Origin: an uncultured Acidimicrobiaceae bacterium
GTDB lineage: Bacteria; Actinomycetota; Acidimicrobiia; Acidimicrobiales; RAAP-2
Assembly: GCA_903894295.1 (NCBI GenBank)
Contig: CAITPI010000121.1
Coordinates: 1 to 60,281 of the forward strand
Length of the DNA: 60,281 nt
Direction of reading: 5' to 3'
Of this stretch, positions 16,588-26,800 are shown piece by piece (position 1 is the stretch's first letter; each line of letters opens with the position of its first letter). A program made the translations under genes and the position numbers. Below the pieces are notes generated by a model. It was not told the DNA's origin, ran no database searches, and saw nothing but the letters and a program-made list of their open reading frames with translations.

Positions 16588-17982
16588 TCAATCCGCCGGG
16601 GCGTCGGGCGGCTCGGGCACCGTGGGGAGCCACAGTCGGAAGATGGCCCCGCCGCCGTCGGCATTGGCCACCGCCACCCCTCCGCCTTCGTCCTTGACCA
16701 CCTGGTCCACAATGGCGAGGCCCAGACCGGAGCCGGGCTTTCCCCGGGCTTCGTTGGCCCGGTAGAAGCGGTCGAAGATGTGGGCCATGTCCTCCTCGGG
16801 AACGCCCGGGCCGTAGTCGCGCACCAGGAGAACCCCTTCAGTGCACGAGACCTCGACCACGCTGTTGTCGGGACTCCATTTGAGGGCATTGTCGAGCAGG
16901 TTGTTCACGGCGCGTTCCAACCGGCCCTCTGCGGCCACCACCCAGCAGGGGTCAAGGTGGGTCCGATAGGTGACCCCCCGGTTTCTGCCGTGGGTGATGG
17001 CGGCGGCCACCGACTCTTCGACGAGCAGGTCGAATCGGAGAGGTTTGTGGACATCCACCGGTTGTTCGCCCCTCGCCAGTTCGGTGATGCCGCCCACCAA
17101 CTGCGTGAGCTCGTCCAACTGGGTGAGGACATCGCCAATCAGGACGGAGCGGTCCTCGGGTTGGAGGTCGTCCAGCCGGGCGGCCACTTCCATGTTCGTG
17201 CGGAGGCTGGTGAGGGGTGTGCGGAGTTCGTGTGACGCATCGAGAACGAGTTGACGCTGGCTGTCCCGGGAGGTTTCCAGCGCCGCCAACAGGTGGTTGA
17301 AGGCTCGCCGCAGTCTTCCGAGTTCGTCGGGACCTCCGGGGTCCAGACGTTCCGAGACGTCCGTCGTCCGGGCCAGGTCCTCGATGGATGCCGTCAGGTC
17401 GTCGAGGGGTCGAAGAACCGTTCGGCCGACGACCAGTCCGAGGATGATGGCGAGGGCCACGCCGGCCACGATGATGATCCAGAGGACGACGAAGAGGTGG
17501 CGGAGCTGATGGCGAACGCCGGCCAGGGGAGCGGTCACCTGCAACGCCCCACCGTCGATGAGGACCTCGTAGCCGTTGTTGCCCCGGTAGCTGAAACCGG
17601 GCGGAAGGGCGGTGACCACTTCGCGGACCGGTACTCCCTCGGTTGTCGTGTTGAAGAACGTGGTGCCGCCCGTTCCGCGGGAGGCTGCGATCTCCGTGGC
17701 TTCCTCCGGCGAGGACAACACGGTTGGGTCCGCCGGAACGGGAATGCCGTTGGCGGCAATCACCTGGGCGCAGGTACCCACCGTAGAGGTGCAGGAGTTG
17801 CCAATGGGTGGGTCTCCACCGAAGTTCGGCGTGATCAGGTTCCGGGCCTGCTGCTGGATCGTGTCGTCGACCGATCCGACCAGTGAGTTGCGGGCCTGGA
17901 GGTAGGTGGCGAGAGATCCCAGAAGCAGCACGACCAGGGTGGCGGAAGTTGCTGCGAGTACGAGTCGGGTCCTGAATGTCAT
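16588..17982 (-). CDS. Two-component sensor histidine kinase
   Basis: The 464-residue kinase has a first transmembrane helix at about 8-28 and an extracellular domain of about 130 residues with a cysteine pair (C64, C71). A second helix lies at about 162-186, followed by a HAMP segment. The HisKA box LVLDASHELRTPLTSL has phospho-acceptor H251, and the HATPase domain has the N box VNNLLDNALKWSP plus DYGPGVP and GSGLGLAIV. It resembles the MprB/PrrB class of actinobacterial kinases that sense envelope stress, but the signal here is unknown. The response regulator gene lies 13 bases upstream, so the pair is one operon driven from 18676-18685. Confidence 0.92.
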   Translation of the reverse strand: MTFRTRLVLAATSATLVVLLLGSLATYLQARNSLVGSVDDTIQQQARNLITPNFGGDPPIGNSCTSTVGTCAQVIAANGIPVPADPTVLSSPEEATEIAASRGTGGTTFFNTTTEGVPVREVVTALPPGFSYRGNNGYEVLIDGGALQVTAPLAGVRHQLRHLFVVLWIIIVAGVALAIILGLVVGRTVLRPLDDLTASIEDLARTTDVSERLDPGGPDELGRLRRAFNHLLAALETSRDSQRQLVLDASHELRTPLTSLRTNMEVAARLDDLQPEDRSVLIGDVLTQLDELTQLVGGITELARGEQPVDVHKPLRFDLLVEESVAAAITHGRNRGVTYRTHLDPCWVVAAEGRLERAVNNLLDNALKWSPDNSVVEVSCTEGVLLVRDYGPGVPEEDMAHIFDRFYRANEARGKPGSGLGLAIVDQVVKDEGGGVAVANADGGGAIFRLWLPTVPEPPDAPAD

Positions 17983-17995
17983 GCGTCGTTGGCGA

Positions 17996-18667
17996 TCACG
18001 GCTCGCGGATCACGTAACCGACGCCCCGGGCGGTGTGGATCAGGCGGGGCTCTCCGCCTTCTTCGGTTTTGCGCCGCAGGTAGCCGACGTAGACGGCGAG
18101 CGAGTTGGTGCCGGAATCGAAGGTGTAGCCCCACACCCGGTCCAGGATGACCTCTCGGGTAAGAACCTGACGGGGATGGCGAAGCAGCAGCTCCAGAAGG
18201 TCGAACTCGATCCGGGTCAGGGTAAAGGCCCGGCCGCCTCGTCTGGCTTCCCGGGTGACGGTGTCCAGCACCAGATCGTCGAACTGGAGCGTCTCTTCCG
18301 AATCGTCCGGCCGACGGCGCAGGAGCGCCCGGAGCCGGGCCAGCAGTTCGGCCAGGGCGAACGGCTTGACCAGATAGTCGTCGGCCCCGGCATCGAGTCC
18401 GTCGACCCGGTCGGAGATGGCGTCCCGGGCTGTGAGCATCAGGACCGGAGTTGTGTTCTCGGCGGCCCGCATGCGGCGGCAGACGTCAAGTCCGTCGATC
18501 CCCGGGAGACCGATGTCCAGAACCACGGCGTCCGGCGGTCGAACGGCAAGTTCCTCCAGCGCCTTCGGGCCATCGGGAGCGACGGTGACGTCGTAGCCCT
18601 CGAGACGAAGCGCACGGTTCAGGGCACCGCTGACCGCAGGGTCGTCATCAACGATGAGTACTCGCAT
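17996..18667 (-). CDS. OmpR/PhoB-family response regulator
   Basis: The 223-residue regulator has a receiver domain with acidic pocket D7-D9, phospho-acceptor D51 in VVLDIGLPGIDGLD and K in DYLVKPF. It ends in a winged-helix DNA-binding domain with FTLTRIEFDLLELLLRHP and the C-terminal hairpin IHTARGVGYVIRE. It is the partner of the adjacent histidine kinase and most like MprA-type regulators. ATG 18667 is preceded at 8 bases by TAGGCT (minus strand, 18681-18676), giving a leaderless mRNA. Targets are not evident; autoregulation is typical of the family but I see no clear direct repeats at the promoter. Confidence 0.94.
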   Translation of the reverse strand: MRVLIVDDDPAVSGALNRALRLEGYDVTVAPDGPKALEELAVRPPDAVVLDIGLPGIDGLDVCRRMRAAENTTPVLMLTARDAISDRVDGLDAGADDYLVKPFALAELLARLRALLRRRPDDSEETLQFDDLVLDTVTREARRGGRAFTLTRIEFDLLELLLRHPRQVLTREVILDRVWGYTFDSGTNSLAVYVGYLRRKTEEGGEPRLIHTARGVGYVIREP

Positions 18668-18675
18668 TGACCGTC

Positions 18676-18685
18676 AGCCTACCCT
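18676..18685. promoter_or_regulatory. Overlapping divergent -10 boxes AGCCTACCCT
   Basis: TAGGCT on the minus strand (18681-18676) lies 8 bases before the response regulator ATG. TACCCT on the plus strand (18680-18685) overlaps it and faces tRNA-Gln. The arrangement matches the two AGGCTACCTT sites, here with a tRNA gene instead of a protein gene on the plus side. Confidence 0.45.
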
Positions 18686-18829
18686 CCGGCCTGTCGGGTC
18701 TTCAGGCAGGCCCGGGCGCCCGGAAGGCGCCGCGGGCGGGAATGGGCCGAAGGTACGGCAGATGCTCCGGTTGCGGGAGGGTATCGTTGGAAACCGGCGT
18801 CACGGGTCCGAGCGGACGCCGATGCCCGG

Positions 18830-18902
18830 TCCGAGGTAGTTCAATTGGCAGAACGTCGGCCTTTGGAGCCGAATGTTGGAGGTTCGAGCCCTCCCCTCGG
18901 AG
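18830..18902 (+). tRNA. tRNA-Gln (anticodon UUG)
   Basis: A complete 73-base cloverleaf can be folded. The acceptor stem is TCCGAGG/CCTCGGA. The D arm is GTTC-AATTGGCA-GAAC, the anticodon stem TCGGC/GCCGA closes loop CTTTGGA with anticodon TTG, the variable loop is ATGTT, and the T arm is GGAGG-TTCGAGC-CCTCC. The discriminator base is G. The 3' CCA is not encoded. A TATCGT box at 18782-18787 may promote it. Confidence 0.93.
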
Positions 18903-18984
18903 CGCAACGGCCGTCACCCGGTTGGACGGCGTCGGGGAAGGCCGGATGACCAGGAATCCCGGTCAGTGTGCTCTCAGCGTGCTC

Positions 18985-20817
18985 TCAGCCCTTGCGGGCC
19001 CGGCTGCGCATGCGACCGCGGGTCGACTGGTCGAGGATGATCTTGCGCAGTCGAACCGTCTTCGGCGTCACTTCGACACACTCGTCGTCGGCAATGAACT
19101 CCAGGGCCTGCTCGAGGGAGAGCAGAAGGGGGGGCGTGAGCCGGATTGCTTCGTCGGCCGAGGCCGAGCGGATGTTCGTCTGCTTCTTTTCCTTGGTGGG
19201 GTTGACGTCCATCTCTTCGTCCCGGGCGTTCTCGCCGACCACCATGCCCTCGTAGACGTCGGTACCCGGGCCGACCAGCAGCATGCCCCGCTCCTGAAGG
19301 CTCATCAAGGTGTACCCGGTGGTGACGCCACGACGGTCGGCGACCATCGATCCGTTGCGCTTGGTCTTGAGTTCGCCGTGCCACGGTTCCCAGCCGTCGA
19401 ACACGTGGTGCAGCATTCCGGTGCCGCGGGTCTCGGTCATGAACTCGGTCCGGAATCCGACCAGACCGCGGGCGGGAATCCGGTAGTCCATGCGGACCCA
19501 ACCGGTTCCGTGGTTGACCATCTCGATGAGGGTGCCCTTGCGGAGGGCCATCAGTTGGGTGACGACGCCGAGGTAGTCGTCAGGCACGTCAATGGCCACC
19601 CGCTCCATGGGTTCGTGGACCTTGCCGTCGATCTCGCGGGTCACGACCTGGGGCTTCCCCACGGTCAGTTCGAACCCCTCCCGACGCATGGTTTCCACCA
19701 GCACGGCCAGCTGCAACTCGCCCCGGCCCTGTACTTCCCAGGTGTCCGGTCGTTCGGTGGGGATCACCTTCAGCGACACGTTGCCGATGAGTTCGTTCTC
19801 GAGGCGGGTCTGTACCTGCCGGGCCGTCAGTTTGTTTCCGTCCTGTCCGGCCAGCGGCGAGGTGTTGATGCCGATGGTCATGCCGAGGCTCGGTTCATCC
19901 ACGGTGATGGCCGGCAACGCCCGGGGATCCTCGGCATCAGCCAGGGTTTCACCGATGGTGATCTCGGCCATGCCGGCCACTGCGGCAATCTCGCCCGGGC
20001 CGGCGGAGGCGGTCTCCACCCGCTCCAGGGCATCGGTCACAAAGAGTTCCGTGATCTTGCAGCGTTCGATGGTGCCGTCCAGTTTGCACCACGCCACCGT
20101 GGCTCCCTTGGTAAGTGTGCCGTTGTGGACGCGGCAGACGGCAAGGCGACCAAGGTAGGGGGAGGCGTCGAGGTTGGAGACGATGGCCTGCAGCGGGGCG
20201 TCCGGGTCGAAGGTTGGCGCCGGGATGTGTTCCAGGATGGCGGCAAAGAGCGGTTCGAGGTCGGTGCCTTCCACTCCTTCTTCCGTGGCGGCCCAGCCGG
20301 CCCGGGCACAGGCGTAGAGGATCGGAAAGCTGATCTGGTCCTCGTCGGCATCAAGGTCGAGAAAGAGTTCCTCGACTTCGCTCACCACTTCGGCGATGCG
20401 GGCGTCAGGGCGGTCGACCTTGTTGACCACCAGAACGACCGGAAGCCGGGCCTGAAGCGCCTTGCGCAGCACGAAACGGGTCTGGGGGAGGGGGCCTTCG
20501 GAGGCATCCACCAGCAGCAGCACGCCATCCACCATGGTGAGGCCCCGCTCCACCTCGCCGCCGAAGTCGGCATGCCCCGGCGTGTCGATGATGTTGATCT
20601 TGACCCCGTTGTGGAGCACGGCGGTGTTCTTGGCGAGGATGGTGATGCCCTTTTCCCGCTCGAGGTCGCCGGAGTCCATCACCCGTTCGTTGACCGACTG
20701 GTTGTCCCGGAAGGCTCCGGACTGCCAGAGCATGGCGTCCACCAGGGTGGTCTTCCCATGGTCGACATGGGCCACGATGGCTACGTTACGGATGTCGTCT
20801 CGGGTCTCGATAGGCAT
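18985..20817 (-). CDS. typA: Translational GTPase TypA/BipA
   Basis: The 610-residue GTPase has G1 [19 protein letters not shown] at the N terminus, G3 [14 protein letters not shown] and G4 NKVDRPDAR. The EF-G-like domains II, III and V and the TypA-specific C-terminal domain follow, with GVTTGYTL and the terminal basic tail [11 protein letters not shown]. It binds the ribosome in the EF-G site and helps 50S assembly and growth under stress or cold. Length and domains are standard. ATG 20817 has TAGCCT (minus strand, 20832-20827) 9 bases upstream, so only a very short leader is expected. It ends 82 bases from tRNA-Gln on the opposite strand. Confidence 0.96.
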   Translation of the reverse strand: MPIETRDDIRNVAIVAHVDHGKTTLVDAMLWQSGAFRDNQSVNERVMDSGDLEREKGITILAKNTAVLHNGVKINIIDTPGHADFGGEVERGLTMVDGVLLLVDASEGPLPQTRFVLRKALQARLPVVLVVNKVDRPDARIAEVVSEVEELFLDLDADEDQISFPILYACARAGWAATEEGVEGTDLEPLFAAILEHIPAPTFDPDAPLQAIVSNLDASPYLGRLAVCRVHNGTLTKGATVAWCKLDGTIERCKITELFVTDALERVETASAGPGEIAAVAGMAEITIGETLADAEDPRALPAITVDEPSLGMTIGINTSPLAGQDGNKLTARQVQTRLENELIGNVSLKVIPTERPDTWEVQGRGELQLAVLVETMRREGFELTVGKPQVVTREIDGKVHEPMERVAIDVPDDYLGVVTQLMALRKGTLIEMVNHGTGWVRMDYRIPARGLVGFRTEFMTETRGTGMLHHVFDGWEPWHGELKTKRNGSMVADRRGVTTGYTLMSLQERGMLLVGPGTDVYEGMVVGENARDEEMDVNPTKEKKQTNIRSASADEAIRLTPPLLLSLEQALEFIADDECVEVTPKTVRLRKIILDQSTRGRMRSRARKG

Positions 20818-20898
20818 AAGGCTCCAAGGCTAGTCGCCGAACCAGGCGATCCAACCAACCATCGGGCCGGAGTCGGGGGATTCCCGGCCCGACGCGGC

Positions 20899-23800
20899 CT
20901 ACTTCGTGGTGACCTGGTTGGACTGCGCCGACTCGCTTCCCGTCCCGTTGCCGTTGGTGGCCGAGACCGTGAACGTGTAGGCCGCACCCGAGTTCAAGCC
21001 GGTGAGGGTGCCCGAGGTCGCCGTGGCCCCCGTGAAGGTCTGGGTCGTCTGGGCCGTGGTGCCGTTCAGGTAGGGGGTGACCACGTAACCGGTGATGGCG
21101 GATCCGCCGTTGCCGGACGGATCGGTCCAGGCCACGGTCACCTGGCCGGCGCGGAACGTTGACGCAGTTGCCGTGCCGATGGTCGGAGTTCCGGGGTAGG
21201 AGGCGATGGCCGAGTTGGAGACGGCGGAGGGGACACCATTTCCGTTCGAGTTCACTGCGATCACGGTGAACGAGTAGCTGGTGCCCTTGGTGAGGCCGGT
21301 GACCGTGCAACTCGTTGAGGTGCCGGTGTTGGCCGTGCAGGCCTGTGACCCGACCGTGCCGCCCGAGGCGTAGTTGACCGTGTAACTGGTCACGCTCGCC
21401 CCGCCGTTGTTGGCGGGATCGGCCCAGGTGACCAAGATGGCCCCTGAGGCGTTGGTGACCGCAGCTGTGACTCCGGTCGGCGATCCCGGCGTGCCAACCG
21501 TGATGGCGTTTGACGGTGCCGAAGCAGGACTGGTGCCGTTGGTGTTCGCCGCCGTCACGGTGAACGTGTAGGCGGTCCTGGTCGTCAGTCCGGCCACGGT
21601 GCAACTGGTCGTACCGGTCGTGGTGCACGTCTTGCCGCCGGGGGAAGACGTCACGGTGTAGCCGGTGATCGACGATCCACCGTTGATGGCCGGAGCCGTC
21701 CACGAAATGGTGGCCGAGGTGTTGCTCGCGGTGGCGGCCGCGGTCACCCCGGTCGGTGCGTTCGGTGCACCCTGGGTGATGGCTGCCGACGCCGCCGATG
21801 CCACCGACGTGCCGGCCGGGTTGGTGGCCGTGACCGTGAAGGTGTAGCTGGTCTTGGCCGTCAAACCGGTGAAGGTGCAGGTCAGGTTGGCCGTGTTGAC
21901 GCAGGCGGCCGGGGCCGTCGCCGACGGGCTGGCCGTGACCGTGTAGCCGGTGACGTTGGCCCCACCGTTGTTGGCCGGTGCACTCCAGCTGACGGTGGTC
22001 GAGGTCGTCGTGGCCGTGGCCGTGGCCACCACTCCGGTTGGGGCGTCGGGTGCCGTGGCCGGAATGACCGCCGTCGAGGCACCGGAAGCAGGACTGGTTC
22101 CGGCCTGGTTGGTGGCCGTCACGGTGAAGGTGTAGGAGTCACCGTTGGTCAGCCCGGTCGCGGTGCACGACGTTGTCGAAGTGGTGCAGGTTTCGCCTCC
22201 GTTGAGGGAGTTGGTCGTATCGGTGGCCGTCACGGTGTATTTACTGATGCTTCCACCGCCCAGATTTGACGGTGCGTTCCACGAAACCGGGGCCTGGGTG
22301 TTCTGGTACCCCGTGGCGGTGACTCCGGTCGGAGCATTGGTCAACGTGTAGGCCGTCACCGAGGCACTGGTACCGGCCACGCCCGAGCCGTTGGTGTTGA
22401 TCGCCACCACCGAGAAGGTGTAGGTGGTGCCGGCCGCGAGACCGGTGAACGTACAGGTCAGGTTGGCGGTGTTGGTGCAGGCGGCCGGGGCCGTAACCGA
22501 CGGGCTCGAGGTGACCGTGTAACCGGTGACCGTGGCGCCGCCGTTGGCCGACGGAGCGGTCCAGGACACGGTGGCCGACGGAGCCGAGCCGTTGGCCACA
22601 TTGGCCACGTTGGTGGCCGTGATGCCGTTCGGTGAACCCGGGGTACCCACGACCAGGGCGTTGGACGCCGTCGAGGCCAGACCCGTTCCGGGTTGGTTGT
22701 AGGCGGTCACGGTGAACGTGTAACTGGTCTTGGTGGTCAGACCCGACACGGCACAGGAGTTGCCACTCGTCGTGCAGGTCTTGCCGCCGGGGGAAGACGT
22801 GACGGTGTAGCCCTGGATGGGCGAACCGCCGGTGGAAGCCGGAGTGGTCCAGGAGACCGTGGCCGAGGTGTTGGAGGCGGTGGCGGCGGCAGCGACGCCG
22901 GTCGGAGCTCCGGGCACGGTGGCCGCGGTCATCGGCGTGGACGTCGGCGAGGCCGGCGACGTTCCGTTGGCGTTGGTGGCGGTCACCGTGAAGGTATAAC
23001 TGATGCCAGCCGCCAGACCGGTGAACGTGCAGGTCAGGTTGGAGGTGTTCGTGCAGCCGGCCGGCGGAGTCACCACAGGGGAAGACGTCACCGAGTAGCC
23101 GGTGATGCTGGATCCGCCCGTGTTGGGAGCTACCCAGGTGATGGTGGCCGAGGGGGCACTGGCGTTGGCCACGCCGGCCACGTTGGCGGCACCGGGAGCG
23201 GCCGGTGCGGCCGGGAGCGTGGAGACCGTGATCGAGGTCGATGCCGACGACGCCGTGCTGGTGCCGTCACCGTTGGTGGCGGTCACGGTGAAGGTGTAGG
23301 CGCTGCCGGCGGCGAGACCGGTCACCGTGGCGGGGCTGGAACTGAAGGACTGGGCCGCACCGGCCGTCGTGCCGTTCAGGTACGGGGTGACGGTGTAGCT
23401 GGTGATGCCCGATCCGCCGTTGGAGGCCGGAGCCGTCCAGGTGACGGTGGCCACCGCCGTGCCGTTCGGGGTGTTGGCCCGGTTGGAGGCACCCACTCCG
23501 GTCGGGGCTCCGGGCACGGTGAAGACGGTCACCGCGGTCGAGGCGGCCGACGCAACACTCGTGCCGTCACCGTTGGTGGCCGTCACCGTGAAGGTGTAGG
23601 AACTGCCGGCGGCGAGACCGGAGACGTTGCAGGTGGTCGCCCCGGTTGTGGTGCAACTGAATCCACCGCTGGTCGACGTCACGGTGTAGCCGGTGATGGA
23701 GGATCCGCCGGTGGAGGCCGGAGCAGTCCAGGAGATCGCGGCCACCGCCGTGCCGTTCGGGGTGTTGGCCTGGTTGGAGGCACCCACTCCGGTCGGGGCC

Positions 23801-26800
23801 CCGGGCACGGTCGCGACCGTGACCGAGTTCGAAGCCGCCGAAGCGACGCCGGTGCCGTTGCCGTTGGTGGCGGTCACGGTGAAGGTGTAGGCGCTGCCGG
23901 CGGTCAGACCGGTCACGTTGCATGACGTTGTCGCCGTCGTGCAGGTCCTGGAGCCACTGCTCGACGTCACGGTGTAGCCGGTGATGGGCGATCCGCCCGA
24001 GGAGGCCGGAGCGGTCCAGGAGATCGTGGCCACGGCCGTGCCGTTGGGTGTGTTGGCCTGGTTGGTTGCCGTTACCCCGGTCGGTGCGCTCGGCACCGTG
24101 GTGGGCGACACGCTGCCCGACGTTCCGGCCAGACTGTTGCCGGCGGCGTTGGTGGCCACCACGGTGAAGGTGTACGAGGTGCCGACAGCGAGACCGCTGA
24201 TGCTGCAGGATGTGCCACTCGACGGGGAACAGGTGAGGTTGCCCGGCGTCGACGTCACGGTGTAGCCGGTGATGGGCGATCCTCCGTTCGAGGCCGGTGC
24301 CGTCCAGGAGATGGTCGCGGAGCCGGTGGAACCGTTGGGGGTGTTGGCCACATTGACGGCCGACACGGCGGTCGGGGCTCCCGGAACCGTGGCCACGAGA
24401 ACGCCGGACGATGCGGCGGACGACAGGGAAGATCCGTCGCCGTTGATGGCCTTCACGGTGAAGGTGTAGGTGGTGCCGGCGGCCAAACCGGTGAACGTGC
24501 ACGAGGTGCTTGCGGTGTTGGTGCAGCCGACGGGCGGAGTGACGACGGGTGAGGAGGTCACCGAGTAGCCCGTGATGGACGATCCGCCAGTGGATCCCGG
24601 AGCTGTCCACGAGATGGTCGCCGAACCGGTTGACCCGTTGGCCACGTTGAGGACGTTGCCCCCGTTGACGCCGGTGGGCGCACCCGGCACGGTGTACGCC
24701 GTCAACGGGCTCGACGCCGCCGACGCCGTGGAGACACCGTTGGCGTTGGTGGCGGTCACGGTGAACGTGTAGGAGCCGCCGGCCGTGAGTCCGGAGACGT
24801 TGCACGTGGTTGTTCCGGTCGTGGTGCAGGTGAGACCGCCCGGGGACGAGGTGACCGTGTAGCGGGAGATCGATGCCCCGCCGGTCGAAGCCGGAGCGGT
24901 CCAGGAGATCGTGGCCACGGCCGTGCCGTTGGGGGTATTGGCCGCATTGACGGCCACGACGCCGGTCGGCGCACCGGGCACGGTGGAAACCGTGACCGAA
25001 CCCGAGGCGGTCGAGGCCAGCGAGGTGCCTTCGGCGTTGGCGGCCTTCACCGTGAACGTGTAGCTGCTACCGGTGGAAAGTCCGGTGACGTTGCACGTCG
25101 TCGCTCCGGTCGTGGTGCAGGTGAAGCCGCCGGTGGAGGACGTCACCGTGTAGCCGGTGATGGCCGATCCACCGCTGGACGGAGCCGCCCAGGAAACGGT
25201 GACCGAACCGGTCGGACCGTTCGGTGTGCTGGCCGTCACCACGGCCGTCACGCTGGTCGGCGCACTGGGCACGGTGGCCGGGGCGACGGCGTTGGAGGCC
25301 GTTGAAGCGGCACTGCTGCCGATGACGTTGGTGGCCTTCACGGTGAACGTGTAGGACGTTCCAAGCGTCAGGCCTGTGCTGATGGTGCACGTCGTGGCGG
25401 CCGCACCGGACACCGTGCAGGTTCCGCCGGCCGGAGCCGAGGTCACGGTGTAGCTGGTGATGGCCGAGCCGCCGTTGAAGACCGGATCGGTCCAGGTCAC
25501 CGTCACCGGGGGCTGGCCGCCGAAGGCGGTTCCACTGTTCACCGAGGCCACAACGCCGGTGGGCGCATCCGGCGTCGTGGCCGGCACCACCGCCGAAGAC
25601 GGTGTGGAAGCCGGGCCGGTGCCGGACGGGTTGTTTGCCGTCACCGTGAAGGTGTAGCTGTTGCCGTTGACCAGTCCGGTGACCGTGCATGACGTGGTGC
25701 TGGTGACACAGGTGATGCCACCCGGTGACGAGGTCACCGTGTAGCCCGTCACGGCGGCTCCGCCGTTGTTGGCCGGAGCCGTCCAGGACAGGGTGGCCTG
25801 GGACGGTCCGACGGCGGTCACGGTGATGCCGGTGGGTGCCCCGGGCACCGTCGAGGGAGTGGCCGTGTTGGACGGGGCCGAGGCGGGGCCGGCGCCAATG
25901 GCGTTGGTGGCGGTGACGGTGAAGGTGTAGCCGGTGCCGTTGGTGAGACCGGTCACCACACAGGTGGTGGCGCCCGTCGTGGTGCAGGAGGATCCACCGG
26001 GTGCCGACGTCACGGTGTAGCCGGTGATGGGGGAGCCGTTGGCATTGGGGGCAGTCCACGAGATGGTCGAGGAACCGTTCTGGAAGGACTGGGCAAGGAC
26101 CGAGGTGGGAGCCGACGGTGTAGCTCCCGGGGTTGCCGGGGCCGATGGAGTGGAAGCAGGTCCGGTGCCGACGGCGTTCACGGCCTGCACGGTGAAGGTG
26201 TAGGTGGTGCCGTTCACCAGACCGACCACGATGCCCGACGTGCTGGTACCGGTGAAGGTCTGGGTGGCCTGCACGGTGCCGCCAACGATGGCGGAGACGA
26301 TGTAGGAGGTGATGGCGATACCGCCGTTGGAGGCCGGTGCCGACCAGGAGACGGTCGATTCGCTGTTCTGGTTGGAACTTGCGGAGACGCCGCCCGGAGC
26401 TCCAGGAACGCTGGCCGGGGTGGCGGCCGGAGACGGTGCGGATGCGTTCGAGGTTCCGATGGCGTTGGTGGCGGTGACGGTGAACGTGTAGGCGGTGCCG
26501 TTGGTCAGACCGGTGACGGTGCAGGTGTTGGCGAAGGCGCCGGTTGCCGTGCAGGTAGATCCACCCGGGCTCGACGTGGCCGTGTAGCCGGTGATGGCCG
26601 AACCGCCGTTGGAGGCCGGATCGGTCCAGGTGATGGTGGACTGGCCGTTGGCATTTGAGGTGGCGGCCACGGCCGTGGGCGGGCCCGGCACGGTGGCTGG
26701 GGTGACGGCGGCCGAGTTGGCCGACGGCAGTCCGGTGCCTGAAGCGTTGGTGGCGGTGACGGTGAACGTGTAGGTGGTGCCGTTGGTCAGCCCGTTGACC

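Noticed and set aside
20899-20990. Sortase-type anchor at the C terminus of the giant protein
   Set aside because: The protein ends within its last Fn3 domain (QSNQVTTK), with no LPXTG-like motif, hydrophobic helix or basic tail.
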